The notes under the pieces: model-generated
The model's database searches: none
Seen by the model: only the letters and a program-made list of their open reading frames with translations
What the model was told of the DNA's origin: nothing
Translations under genes and position numbers: made by a program
Source: Capnocytophaga sputigena
Lineage (GTDB): Bacteria; Bacteroidota; Bacteroidia; Flavobacteriales; Flavobacteriaceae
Assembly (NCBI RefSeq): GCF_900446695.1
Contig: NZ_UAVP01000003.1
Location: forward strand, 434,001-498,000
Length of the DNA: 64,000 bases
Direction of reading: 5' to 3'
In this document: piece after piece, positions 56,084-64,000 of the stretch
Layout: every line of letters begins with the position of its first letter
How positions within the stretch are numbered: the stretch's first letter is position 1

Positions 56084-57307
56084 TTATTTTTTTGCCACTA
56101 ATTCAGCTATGCGAATAATCACTTCGGTAGCTTTTTCGAGGTTTTCAACGGGAACAAATTCGTATTTGCCGTGGAAATTGTGTCCACCTGCAAAGATATT
56201 AGGACAAGGCAAGCCCATAAAGCTAAGTTGAGAACCATCGGTACCACCGCGGATAGGTTTAGTTATAGGGGTAATACCTAATTCTTTCATCGCACGTTCG
56301 GCTACTTCTACAATATGCATTACGGGTTTGATTTTTTCACCCATATTGTAGTATTGGTCTTTTATTTCGGCTACTGCCACATTAGGGATTTGTTTGTTCA
56401 AATCGTCTACAATTTGCTGTACTACAGCTTTGCGTTTGTTGAAAAGGTCACGGTCGTGGTCGCGGATGATAAGCTGTACTACTGTATTTTCTACATCTCC
56501 AGAGATATCGGTAATGTGGTAGAATCCTTCGCGACCTTCAGTGCGAGCTGGAATCTCATCAGCTGGTAACGCATTGATAAATTGAGTAGCTACGAGCATT
56601 GAGTTTATCATTTTGTTTTTGGCAGTACCAGGATGCACGTTTTTCCCTTTGAAGTGAATTTTAGCTCCTGCTGCGTTAAAGCTTTCGTATTCAAGTTCGC
56701 CAATTTGTCCGCCGTCCATTGTATAAGCCCAATCAGCAGCAAATTTTTTGACATCGAATTTATGAGCTCCACGACCTATTTCCTCATCAGGGGTAAAGCC
56801 TACGCGTATTTTTCCGTGTTTGATTTCGGGGTGTTGCACGAGGTATTCCATAGCGGTTACGATTTCGGCAATACCTGCCTTATCGTCAGCTCCCAAAAGG
56901 GTAGTTCCATCAGTTGTGATGATAGTATTACCTTTGTAGAGCAACAAATCCTCAAAGTAAGAAGGTGATAATACGATATTTTGTTCTTTGTTGAGGACGA
57001 TATCACCCCCATCGTAATTTTCTACAAATTGTGGATTTACGTTTTCACCAGAGAAGTCAGGAGAGGTATCGAAGTGAGAGATAAAGCCAATGGTAGGTAC
57101 TGGGTAATCTACATTTGATGGCAAGGTAGCCATTACATAGGCGTTTTCATCTACAGTTACATCTTGCAAACCAATGGCTTTCAGTTCTTCTACCAATAAG
57201 TTTGCCATATTCCATTGTTTTTCGGTACTAGGAGTTGTTTCACTCTCAGGATTAGATTGAGAGTCTATTTTTATGTACTTAATAAAACGGTCTACTAAAT
57301 TTTTCAT
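56084..57307 (-). CDS. pepT: Peptidase T (tripeptide aminopeptidase)
   Basis: Dinuclear-zinc M20B peptidase that removes the N-terminal residue of tripeptides in the cytoplasm. The 407-residue protein shows [18 protein letters not shown] (first zinc His and Asp), [20 protein letters not shown] (bridging Asp), [17 protein letters not shown] (catalytic Glu pair), [14 protein letters not shown], and [19 protein letters not shown] toward the C-terminus. It is preceded by a repeat-filled spacer without a recognisable promoter. Confidence 0.96.
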   Translation of the reverse strand: MKNLVDRFIKYIKIDSQSNPESETTPSTEKQWNMANLLVEELKAIGLQDVTVDENAYVMATLPSNVDYPVPTIGFISHFDTSPDFSGENVNPQFVENYDGGDIVLNKEQNIVLSPSYFEDLLLYKGNTIITTDGTTLLGADDKAGIAEIVTAMEYLVQHPEIKHGKIRVGFTPDEEIGRGAHKFDVKKFAADWAYTMDGGQIGELEYESFNAAGAKIHFKGKNVHPGTAKNKMINSMLVATQFINALPADEIPARTEGREGFYHITDISGDVENTVVQLIIRDHDRDLFNKRKAVVQQIVDDLNKQIPNVAVAEIKDQYYNMGEKIKPVMHIVEVAERAMKELGITPITKPIRGGTDGSQLSFMGLPCPNIFAGGHNFHGKYEFVPVENLEKATEVIIRIAELVAKK

Positions 57308-57348
57308 TATATATAGTTTTTAGTTTTTCTTGTTTGTTAGGAGTTTAG

Positions 57349-57513
57349 CCCCCGTTCCCCCGAAGGGGGACAATTCTCAAAAAGTGAGTGTTTTATTTAT
57401 GTGGGCGTTTGCAAAACACTCCTACACAACACACTCTAAGAGTAGTTGATTTTCAAGGTAATCAACTTTGCCAAAGGTCGTAGCACGACGAGCAATTAAA
57501 ACTTTGGCAAAGT
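57349..57513. repeat. Composite dispersed repeat, copy B
   Basis: Fills most of the spacer before pepT. In order: palindrome CCCCCGAAGGGGG (57359-57370), AAAAGTGAG, GTGGGCGTTTGCAAAACA, CCTACACAACACAC, and two CTTTGNCAAAG palindromes (around 57466 and 57502). Copy A (11228) shares the first modules and copy C (46324) the later ones. Confidence 0.7.
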
Positions 57514-57526
57514 GTAGTGATATTTT

Positions 57527-58063
57527 TCAGTCTTTTAATGGCAAAGGGTCAAAAGTTCTCAACAAAGGATCATCTTCAAATTTCAAAATACTTTTTACTT
57601 TTGCTTTATCTGTAAGGTTGAGAATAAACTCTTTAAAAGTATTCCCTGCTAAATATATCCCCGTAGAAAAATCTACCAAATAAATAGTGCATTCCCCCTT
57701 ATCATCCCGATTTCTACTATCCCAAAACACAACCTCTCCATTTTCACTAAACAAAAAAGGTTCGGCATTAGCTAAACGCTCTTTATTATCTGCTTCTTGT
57801 TTGATAAATAACCTATCTGGATATTCCTTTAGATACATCTGAAAGATACTTTTCCAATATGCATTTCTGTGTTCCAAAGCATCACAATAAGGTGTGTTTT
57901 CTCCCATTGGAATATAGGTGAGAAATAAGCCTAACAATCTACCAAAGCCTATTTCTTGAGCAAACTGCAAATAAGAAGGAGGAATTTCAAAACTCCCTAT
58001 TTGAGTAATATTGCGGGTTGTTGTTAGGTTAGCTTTTGATATGTTTAAAAGTTCTTTATACAT
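57527..58063 (-). CDS. SMI1/KNR4 (SUKH)-like protein
   Basis: A 178-residue cytoplasmic protein with a SUKH-type fold suggested by IPPSYLQFAQEIGFGRL near residue 27, the FLFSENGEVVFWDSRNR strand pair, and the TGIYLAGNTFKEFILNL helix near the C-terminus. SUKH proteins often act as immunity proteins against polymorphic toxins, but no toxin gene lies nearby. It starts 2 bp after the DUF4262-like gene. Assignment rests on pattern only. Confidence 0.7.
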   Translation of the reverse strand: MYKELLNISKANLTTTRNITQIGSFEIPPSYLQFAQEIGFGRLLGLFLTYIPMGENTPYCDALEHRNAYWKSIFQMYLKEYPDRLFIKQEADNKERLANAEPFLFSENGEVVFWDSRNRDDKGECTIYLVDFSTGIYLAGNTFKEFILNLTDKAKVKSILKFEDDPLLRTFDPLPLKD

Positions 58064-58065
58064 TT

Positions 58066-58788
58066 CTACCCTTCATAAACATCTCTTTGCCATTGCCCTT
58101 CTATAAACTCCCTATTAGCACTTTCACCATAATCGAGGTTAAAAACATCATTGAGAGTAGGGTCTGCTTTTACTAATTCTTCCAAGGGCACCATCTTCCA
58201 ATCGGGTTCTCCTAAGGGAAGGAAAAACCAATAGCCTTCTTTATCGTGTATTACATCTACGATTGGCTCTTGACTTTCTAACCAAGCGGATGTTGTAAAT
58301 ACGGGGCGGAGTTTGTCTTCTCTAAATTTGAAATCGGCATTTCTATCTAAGAGTGGTTGCAAGTAGATTAAATCTTCTCTAAAACCTGTTTCATAAGGAA
58401 ATACACCTTTGTCGTCAGGCCATATCAATTGCAATGCAGGGAAGTCGGCTGTTTGGTAATAGTTGATTGCTTGTCCAAAATAATCAGGTATATTACGCTT
58501 GTCTACTGTTAAGAATTGTACAGGGTGTTTTTCTAATACGCCACGGTAATTCTTACCTATTTCTATAGATTTTCCTTTTTTTACGCCTTCAAACGCTACC
58601 GTATTGAGTAAGGTATGGAGTATATCTATGGGCATTCCTAAAGTAATAAGTTCAGGGCGTTTGTAGTTTTTCCACAAACCTACTGTATAAGCAAAAGATG
58701 GCAAGTAATCAGTTTGAGGTACCATTATCACCCCAAAGCCGTATTTTTCAATATCACTTACCAATTTATTGATGTATTGATTTTCCAA
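58066..58788 (-). CDS. DUF4262-like protein
   Basis: A 240-residue cytoplasmic protein. The N-terminal half (YGFGVIMVPQTDYLPSFAYTVGLWKNYKRPELITLG) is typical of DUF4262, and the C-terminal half (EGYWFFLPLGEPDWKMVPLEELVKADPTL) resembles DUF2185-type domains. Both occur among proteins associated with polymorphic toxin immunity. Biochemical function is unknown. It lies 2 bp before the SUKH-like gene. No clear promoter is visible in the 122-bp spacer upstream. Confidence 0.72.
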   Translation of the reverse strand: MENQYINKLVSDIEKYGFGVIMVPQTDYLPSFAYTVGLWKNYKRPELITLGMPIDILHTLLNTVAFEGVKKGKSIEIGKNYRGVLEKHPVQFLTVDKRNIPDYFGQAINYYQTADFPALQLIWPDDKGVFPYETGFREDLIYLQPLLDRNADFKFREDKLRPVFTTSAWLESQEPIVDVIHDKEGYWFFLPLGEPDWKMVPLEELVKADPTLNDVFNLDYGESANREFIEGQWQRDVYEG

Positions 58789-58823
58789 TTCGTTAGTTTA
58801 TTGATTTACTTGTTGATTATAAA

Positions 58824-58902
58824 CATCTCCCGATTTGCTCACTCGGGAATTACCGATAATGAATCTTTCAAAGGGGGAGATGCTATACAAAAGTGACAAT
58901 AC
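58824..58902. repeat. Dispersed repeat, copy E
   Basis: CATCTCCC (58824-58831) pairs with GGGAGATG (58875-58882), with an inner TCCCGA/TCGGGA hairpin. This is followed by CAAAAGTGACA, the same module order as at 9541, 11228 and 57349. It fills the spacer between lptB and the DUF4262-like gene. Confidence 0.6.
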
Positions 58903-58910
58903 ACTGTTAA

Positions 58911-59696
58911 TCAAGGATTATTATTTTCCAATTCTTGATTCATATTTCTATCATCATCTTCTAATATTTTCTTGCGTCTCAACTCGAAGTTTCTTCCAAG
59001 GTATACTTTTCTTACCATCTCATCGGCAGCTAAATCTTCAGGCACACCTGATTTGAGGATTCCTCCTTCAAACATCAAGTAAGTACGATCGGTAATCGCA
59101 AGCGTTTCCTGCACATTATGGTCGGTGATAAGAATACCTATATTTTTATTTTTGAGCTGTGCTACAATGCGTTGGATATCTTCTACTGCAATAGGGTCTA
59201 CCCCAGCAAAAGGCTCATCAAGTAGTATAAACTTTGGGCTAGTAGCCAAAGCACGGGCAATTTCGGTACGGCGGCGTTCTCCCCCTGAAAGCAGGTCGCC
59301 ACGGTTTTTGCGAATATGTCCTAAACTAAACTCATCTATTAGCTCATCGGTTTTGCGTTGTTGTTCAGCTTTAGATAGTTTGGTGAGCTGCAATACACTT
59401 TTGATATTATCCTCAATGCTCAATTTTCTAAATACTGAAGCCTCTTGTGCCAAGTAGCCAATACCGCTTTGGGCGCGTTTGTACATAGGATAATTGGTAA
59501 TATCGGTATTATCCAAGAAGATAGTACCACCATTGGGTTTAATGAGTCCCACTATCATATAAAAGGAGGTTGTTTTACCAGCACCATTAGGTCCCAAGAG
59601 TCCAACAATTTCACCTTGGTTCACTTCCAGCGAAACGCCTTTTACAACCTTTCTTCCTTTGTATATTTTGATGATGTTGTTTACTACTAATTTCAT
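58911..59696 (-). CDS. lptB: LPS export ABC transporter ATP-binding protein
   Basis: ATPase of the Lpt machine that lifts lipopolysaccharide from the inner membrane. Motifs: Walker A GLLGPNGAGKTTSFYMIVG, Q-loop GIGYLAQEASVFRKLS (LptB-typical), signature LLSGGERRRTEIARAL, Walker B FILLDEPFAGVDPIAV, and LITDHNVQETLAITD. At 261 residues it is slightly longer than E. coli LptB because of a polar C-terminal tail. It lies 4 bp after the 217-residue unknown gene, in the same transcript as tatC. Confidence 0.95.
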   Translation of the reverse strand: MKLVVNNIIKIYKGRKVVKGVSLEVNQGEIVGLLGPNGAGKTTSFYMIVGLIKPNGGTIFLDNTDITNYPMYKRAQSGIGYLAQEASVFRKLSIEDNIKSVLQLTKLSKAEQQRKTDELIDEFSLGHIRKNRGDLLSGGERRRTEIARALATSPKFILLDEPFAGVDPIAVEDIQRIVAQLKNKNIGILITDHNVQETLAITDRTYLMFEGGILKSGVPEDLAADEMVRKVYLGRNFELRRKKILEDDDRNMNQELENNNP

Positions 59697-59700
59697 ATTG

Positions 59701-60354
59701 TTAAAACGAAAAGCGATAAGGCATTTCGTTAAGTTCAGTTTCTAAATCTACCCAGTCGTGCACTTCGGTTACGATACTATAGACCATTTCCTCGGTAAGC
59801 ACTTTCCCTTCATAAAGGTCGGTAATAGTTTGTTCGCTCATCACTTCCTGCAAGAAGCCTTCGTCGCCCATATAGTTTACTGCCCATTCTTTGTATTTTG
59901 TAGGGCTAGTAGTGATGTGTTCAAATTTATCGATGTGTTCTTCCACAAGGAAGTTTTCTACGCATTGCCACGTTTCACCATCCAAAGAGTATATCACGAA
60001 AGGGATATCACTTTGAGAGAAATTTTTGCGATAGTAGGACAAAAATACTTTGGGGATGCGTTTTTCGAAATCGCGGTTATCGCCTCCTTTGCTGTCTTCG
60101 GCGCTAGAAGAGGGAACTATCAAACAGGCTTTATCAATAAAATAGAACGACAACGAAGTGCCATCTTCATCTTCAAAGCCGTGCCCCCACTGGGCTTCAT
60201 AGCCATCGTATTCTTCTTCATTAGCTTTGTAGTAGGTGTGATATACTTCAAACTCGTGACCACAAATAATCCAGTCTAACACGGCTCTGCCTTTGCAAAG
60301 CTGTTTCAACGTTTTCACGTTGGGTAAGTGCTGTAAGTAGGTATTACAATCCAT
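59701..60354 (-). CDS. Unrecognised acidic protein
   Basis: A 217-residue protein that I do not recognise. It is strongly acidic, without signal peptide or membrane segments. Motif-like stretches are CKGRAVLDWIICGHEFEVYHTYY, EDGTSLSFYFIDKACLIVPSSS and EWAVNYMGDEGFLQ. It starts 9 bp after tatC and ends 4 bp before lptB, so it is translated from the tatC-lptB transcript. Its style (soluble, acidic, aromatic-rich) is like immunity proteins of the SUKH/DUF4262 kind found just downstream, but this is an impression. Confidence 0.75.
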   Translation of the reverse strand: MDCNTYLQHLPNVKTLKQLCKGRAVLDWIICGHEFEVYHTYYKANEEEYDGYEAQWGHGFEDEDGTSLSFYFIDKACLIVPSSSAEDSKGGDNRDFEKRIPKVFLSYYRKNFSQSDIPFVIYSLDGETWQCVENFLVEEHIDKFEHITTSPTKYKEWAVNYMGDEGFLQEVMSEQTITDLYEGKVLTEEMVYSIVTEVHDWVDLETELNEMPYRFSF

Positions 60355-60363
60355 TAAAAAATA

Positions 60364-61173
60364 TTAAATTACCTTGTTTTGTTCTTTTTTTAAAACATAA
60401 GCTGAAATAAAAATACTTATTTCGTATAGGAGCATAATCGGTATTGAGACGATTATTTGGCTAGCTACATCGGGTGGGGTGATGATAGCAGCTATTATGA
60501 GTACTACTATCAAAGCGTGACGCCTATACTTGCGCATAAAATCAGGGGTTACAACTCCTAATTTGGTAAGAAAATAGATGATAATAGGCAGTTCAAAAAC
60601 AATGCCACACGAAATGACAGATGATCGTACTACTGAAATATACGAATCTATATCTATTTGGTTTTTCACCTCAGGACTTACCGAGTAAGATCCTAAAAAG
60701 TTCACTGAAAGTGGTGTTATAAGGTAATAGCCAAACAATACACCTATAAAAAACAGTAAAGAAGCAATGAGGATAAAACCTCTAGCCAACTTACGTTCAT
60801 TTTCATACAGTGCTGGACTGATGAATTTCCAGACTTCATAAAGCACATAAGGAAATGCGATAATCACTCCTGCCCAGATAGACGTCCAGATATGAGCTGA
60901 GAACTGTCCTGCCATTGTACGGCTTTGGATGGTAAAGGGAAGTTGTTCAGTACAAAAATCACTCTCAAAACCAAAAAAGTGTCCTATTTTACAGAACATT
61001 CTATAAGTGAAAAAATCGCCATTTTTAGGAGCAAAGATTATTTGAAAGATAAAATCCTTACAGATAAAAGCTACAACTCCCACTATTAAAACGGCTATAG
61101 TAGAGCGTATTAGATGCCAGCGCAAGGCTTCCAAATGGTCTAAAAAGGACATTTCATCTTGTGATACTCCCAT
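60364..61173 (-). CDS. tatC: Sec-independent protein translocase TatC
   Basis: Six-helix core of the twin-arginine translocase, 269 residues. The N-terminus MSFLDHLEALRWHLIRS is the conserved signal-recognition region. FPYVLYEVWKFISPALYENERK matches the conserved first-loop block with its glutamate, and RYRRHALIVVLIIAAIITPPDVASQ precedes the last helices. A long periplasmic loop between helices 1 and 2 is typical of Bacteroidota. No tatA is next to it. It has a promoter about 43 bp upstream. Confidence 0.95.
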   Translation of the reverse strand: MGVSQDEMSFLDHLEALRWHLIRSTIAVLIVGVVAFICKDFIFQIIFAPKNGDFFTYRMFCKIGHFFGFESDFCTEQLPFTIQSRTMAGQFSAHIWTSIWAGVIIAFPYVLYEVWKFISPALYENERKLARGFILIASLLFFIGVLFGYYLITPLSVNFLGSYSVSPEVKNQIDIDSYISVVRSSVISCGIVFELPIIIYFLTKLGVVTPDFMRKYRRHALIVVLIIAAIITPPDVASQIIVSIPIMLLYEISIFISAYVLKKEQNKVI

Positions 61174-61215
61174 TGTGAGTGTATTAATTTCTTTTATATA
61201 ACAAATTTAATGGCG

Positions 61216-61245
61216 CAAAGATAAAAAATAATTCATAATTAGCAA
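61216..61245 (-). promoter_or_regulatory. Promoter of the tatC-unknown-lptB operon
   Basis: Minus strand: TTG (61243-61245), 19 bp, TATCTTTG (61216-61223). Confidence 0.68.
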
Positions 61246-61256
61246 TTATTGGTCAT

Positions 61257-61289
61257 AAAAAAACTGCTTGGTTTCCCAAACAGTTTTTT
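61257..61289 (-). terminator. Terminator of the PorP/SprF-OmpA operon
   Basis: AAAAAACTG (61258-61266) pairs with CAGTTTTTT (61281-61289), with an inner TTGG/CCAA. A run of T follows on the minus strand. Confidence 0.82.
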
Positions 61290-61305
61290 ACTTATTCAAA
61301 TATTG

Positions 61306-63258
61306 TTATTCCATATTCACTACTATGAACTCGCTACGGCGGTTAGCTTGATGTTCTTCTTCGGTACAAGGGACGCCATTAGAGCAACCATTTACCAAAC
61401 GAGTTTCGCCATAGCCTTTAGCTGTTAAGCGTTTGCGTTCAATACCTTGTTTTACTATCCATTCAAGAGTTGATTTTGCACGTCTATCTGATAAAGCTAA
61501 ATTGTAAGCATCGGAAGCACGGCTATCGGTGTGAGAACGGATATCAATTTTCATCTTAGGATATTCTTTCATCACCTCTACTATCTTAGCAAGTTCTACA
61601 GCTGCATCAGGACGTATATCTGATTTATTCAAATCAAAATAAATTTCCTTAATATCAAATACTTTGGCTAAATCAGTGTTTTTAGAAATAGCTACTTCTC
61701 TAGGTTTGAGAAGCATTTCGTAGTATGTTTCACCTTCTTTATCAGTACTTACTTTCACCTCGGCAGTTTCATATTTTTCTTTTTCACCGCGCAAGTAGTA
61801 ATACAATTCTTTACAATCTACTTCATTGAAAGCAAAAGAACCATCTTCTTTAGTTTTTTGTTTAGCTACTTCTTTCATTGTTCTATCAGAAAGTACAATG
61901 AGACCATCTACAATAACATCATTAGTTTTAGCATCTTTCAAGACTCCTTTTAGCATTTTTTGGCAATCGAAAGGTAGAGGTTTTTCTTCAAAGAAGCTAT
62001 AGATATCATCTTTTCCTTTTCCTCCTGGACGGTTAGATGTGAGGAAGCCTATTTTAGAATCACTATCCATTATAAAACAGAAGTCATCGTCGGCACTATT
62101 ACCTGGGCGACCGATATTGATAGGTTTAGAGGTAGTACCATTGTCATAGAATTTTACAGCAAAAATATCCAAACCACCTAAACCAGGGAAACCATCGGAT
62201 GAATAGTACATCACGTTGTTTTTAGAGATGAAAGGGAATGATTCACGCCCTGGGGTATTGATTACATTTCCTAAATTTTCAGGTTTTCCATATTTATTAC
62301 CCCCTAAAATTTCTACTCGGAAGATGTCAGACCCCCCTAAAGTACCTGGCATATCCGATGCAAAATATAGATATTTTTCATCAGGACTCAAAGCAGGGTG
62401 TGCTACATTGTATTGATCACTATTGAAAGGTACTTCTACCACATTACCCCAATCTCCATTGCTTTCTTTCGTAGCACGGAGTATTTTTAGAAGAATGGTA
62501 TTTTCTTTATCTGTTCCTAATCTTTTATTTACATAGTTATTACGAGTAAAATAAACCGTTTTACCATCTTTTGTAAAAACAGCTGTTGACTCGTTGAACT
62601 TTGTATTAATAACATCTGATAAAGGCTTCTTGTTCGATAATTTTTGTTTGTTGCGATCGGCTACATAAAGGTCGTAGAAACCTTCGCCTGTCCATTGAGA
62701 AACACCTCCTTTAGAGGCTTTCCCACTAGTAGCCGCAGCAAATACCACTTTATCTCCATAAAAAGTAGGTCCATACTCAGAGTACTCTGTATTTAAAGCA
62801 ATAGGGTTTAGTTTAAACCTTCCTGAATTAGCTTGAATTACTTCTTGATAATCTTTATTTTCTTCAAAAAGTACTGCACGAGTATCTTTGTCATCAGTCA
62901 ATTCGGCAAACTTAGCCATCATTTTATCGGCATCATTATATTTACCTACCGATTTTAGCACTTGTGCATAACGATAGTAATACTCGGTTTTTATTTTGTA
63001 CTTGGGGTTTTCAAATAGTTGTTTGTACCAAGGAAGTGCTTTTTTATATTCAGCATTGTAATAATAGGAATTTCCTAAACTCTCAAGCATTTCTTGGTTT
63101 ACAAATCCTTTTTTAGCAATACTTTCGTATATTCTAATAGCATCTACATAAGCAAAATTTTTGTACATTTCATTTGCTTTTTCTAATTCCTTTTCAGGTT
63201 GTGCTAATAGCACTTGTGCACTACATAATAATGCGAAAGTTAAACTTAGTAATCTCAT
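61306..63258 (-). CDS. OmpA-family protein with TPR and PD40 repeats
   Basis: A 650-residue outer-membrane-associated protein. Signal peptide ending LLAQ; TPR-like helices (about 25-130: EKANEMYKNFAYVDAIRIYESI); WD40-like/PD40 beta-propeller repeats (about 150-420, e.g. LSPDEKYLYFASDMPGTLGG); a carboxypeptidase-like domain (about 430-510); and a C-terminal OmpA peptidoglycan-binding domain with IYFDLNKSDIRPDA, DIRSHTDSRAS and NRRSEFIV. This architecture beside a PorP/SprF-family gene is a recurrent flavobacterial pair serving individual T9SS-exported adhesins. The pair shares a transcript (59-bp gap) ending at the hairpin downstream. Confidence 0.92.
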   Translation of the reverse strand: MRLLSLTFALLCSAQVLLAQPEKELEKANEMYKNFAYVDAIRIYESIAKKGFVNQEMLESLGNSYYYNAEYKKALPWYKQLFENPKYKIKTEYYYRYAQVLKSVGKYNDADKMMAKFAELTDDKDTRAVLFEENKDYQEVIQANSGRFKLNPIALNTEYSEYGPTFYGDKVVFAAATSGKASKGGVSQWTGEGFYDLYVADRNKQKLSNKKPLSDVINTKFNESTAVFTKDGKTVYFTRNNYVNKRLGTDKENTILLKILRATKESNGDWGNVVEVPFNSDQYNVAHPALSPDEKYLYFASDMPGTLGGSDIFRVEILGGNKYGKPENLGNVINTPGRESFPFISKNNVMYYSSDGFPGLGGLDIFAVKFYDNGTTSKPINIGRPGNSADDDFCFIMDSDSKIGFLTSNRPGGKGKDDIYSFFEEKPLPFDCQKMLKGVLKDAKTNDVIVDGLIVLSDRTMKEVAKQKTKEDGSFAFNEVDCKELYYYLRGEKEKYETAEVKVSTDKEGETYYEMLLKPREVAISKNTDLAKVFDIKEIYFDLNKSDIRPDAAVELAKIVEVMKEYPKMKIDIRSHTDSRASDAYNLALSDRRAKSTLEWIVKQGIERKRLTAKGYGETRLVNGCSNGVPCTEEEHQANRRSEFIVVNME

Positions 63259-63317
63259 TTTTTATAATTAATAATTAAAAAATAGGTTTTAAAACTTTAA
63301 GAAGTGATTAGCTCACA

Positions 63318-64000
63318 CTAGAAGAATCGAGGTGATACGATTTTTTTGTAGGTTTTCACCAATTCGTAACGCAAGAAGATTTCGTGTGAACCTGAATTGT
63401 ATTTGCGCAACTCAGTAGTTTCAAAATCATAACCATAACCTGCAAACCAACGATCATTGATTTGGAAACCTGCCATTACACTCACCGCTGCAGACCAACG
63501 ATAAGCTGCTCCTAATACAAACTTCTCGTTGAACATAAAGTTTGCTGAAAAGTCCAATTGCAAAGGCGCTCCAAATGATACTTTAGAAAGTACTGCTGGT
63601 TTGAATTTTGTATTTTCTGACAAATCAAACACATAACCTCCTATCAAGTACAAGTGTTGTGCATTTTTAAGCACTGATACTGAACTCTTGTTGTAGTGAG
63701 TCGTTTCGAGCATATTAGGCACTGAAAAACCGAGGTAGTACTTATCAGTATACCAATAAACTCCAGCCCCAATGTTAGGTGAAAATACGCTTTCACTACC
63801 TGAAAGACTTTGGTCGGTTTTATCTTTTACGTCCAACTTGTTATAGTCTATTTGAAACAAACTCGCTGAACCATTGATACCGAATGCCAATTTAGAGTTT
63901 TCGAAGTTTAATGTATATGACACATCAATTGTTAAATCAGTTTGGGTTTGAGGTCCTATACTTTCACGGAAGATACTTCCTCCTAAACCTACATTGCGCA
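63318..64000 (-). CDS. PorP/SprF-family T9SS outer-membrane protein (5' end outside the window)
   Basis: Outer-membrane beta-barrel of the PorP/SprF family that helps attach or export specific type IX secretion substrates. The reading frame continues to the right edge; upstream of residue-like SYTLNFE it reads GGSIFRESIGPQTQTDLTID, a family block. Other matches are GAGVYWYTDKYYLGFSVPNM and LGAAYRWSAAVSVMAGFQIND. A GTG near 63923 is therefore internal, and the true start and signal peptide lie beyond the window. It precedes the OmpA/PD40 gene. Confidence 0.92.
   Translation of the reverse strand, partial: RNVGLGGSIFRESIGPQTQTDLTIDVSYTLNFENSKLAFGINGSASLFQIDYNKLDVKDKTDQSLSGSESVFSPNIGAGVYWYTDKYYLGFSVPNMLETTHYNKSSVSVLKNAQHLYLIGGYVFDLSENTKFKPAVLSKVSFGAPLQLDFSANFMFNEKFVLGAAYRWSAAVSVMAGFQINDRWFAGYGYDFETTELRKYNSGSHEIFLRYELVKTYKKIVSPRFF

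Overview
The window is a piece of a low-GC Bacteroidota (Flavobacteriia) chromosome, and the gene content fits a Capnocytophaga species best. The evidence is two SusC/SusD-type glycan-uptake operons, type IX secretion (T9SS) and gliding-type proteins (a giant surface protein with a gliding-type C-terminal domain, and a PorP/SprF-OmpA pair), a fused LpxC/FabZ, and promoters of the Bacteroidota type (TTG, 19-20 bp, TAnnTTTG). The genus is an inference from gene content. No rRNA or tRNA gene was recognised; the one RNA gene seen is rnpB.

Region 1 (1-21.4 kb) is mostly glycan foraging, transcribed on the minus strand. After the 3' end of a phosphosugar mutase (plus strand) comes a sialic-acid operon read from 10.8 kb down to 1.3 kb: N-acylglucosamine 2-epimerase, a NanM-like mutarotase, an MFS transporter, N-acetylneuraminate lyase, then a SusC/SusD pair that probably imports sialic acid (NanO/NanU-like). 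Two aminodeoxychorismate genes (PabB and a class IV aminotransferase) sit between this and a second operon (21.4 to 13.0 kb): SusC, SusD, a GH18 endo-beta-N-acetylglucosaminidase and two surface lipoproteins. That operon has the composition of the Capnocytophaga Gpd glycoprotein-deglycosylation complex. Together the two operons could release N-glycans from host glycoproteins and use their sialic acid.

Region 2 (21.4-36.7 kb) holds a solitary Mrr-type nuclease, a YfhO-family membrane protein, a small DUF4834-type protein, the N-terminal half of a split transketolase without its partner next to it, an endonuclease/exonuclease/phosphatase-fold protein, the RNase P RNA gene, and a 2920-residue secreted protein with five almost identical 104-residue repeats and a gliding-type C-terminal sorting domain.

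Region 3 (36.7-57.3 kb) is housekeeping: the lipid A cluster (lpxD, lpxC/fabZ, lpxA, efp, lpxD paralogue), an HD phosphohydrolase, an LtaS-like sulfatase-fold membrane enzyme, dnaN, an ADP-ribosylglycohydrolase, an MsbA-like ABC exporter, menE, an Lrp/AsnC regulator, a deoxynucleoside kinase, a BadF-type sugar kinase, gapA, pfkA, an aspartate-type aminotransferase and pepT.

Region 4 (57.3-64 kb) has a SUKH-like and a DUF4262-like protein (both resembling orphan immunity proteins), lptB, an unrecognised acidic protein, tatC, and an OmpA/PD40 protein with a PorP/SprF-family protein that runs off the right edge.

The least explained structure is non-coding. Several families of short dispersed repeats occur: a GC-rich palindrome followed by AAAAGTGA, a GTAGGCGTTTGCAA-type module, CTTTGNCAAAG palindromes (some arranged as terminator hairpins), purine-rich AGGAATTAGG tracts, and AT-rich TTAGCAAATT tracts. 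One copy lies inside the coding sequence of the NanM-like gene.
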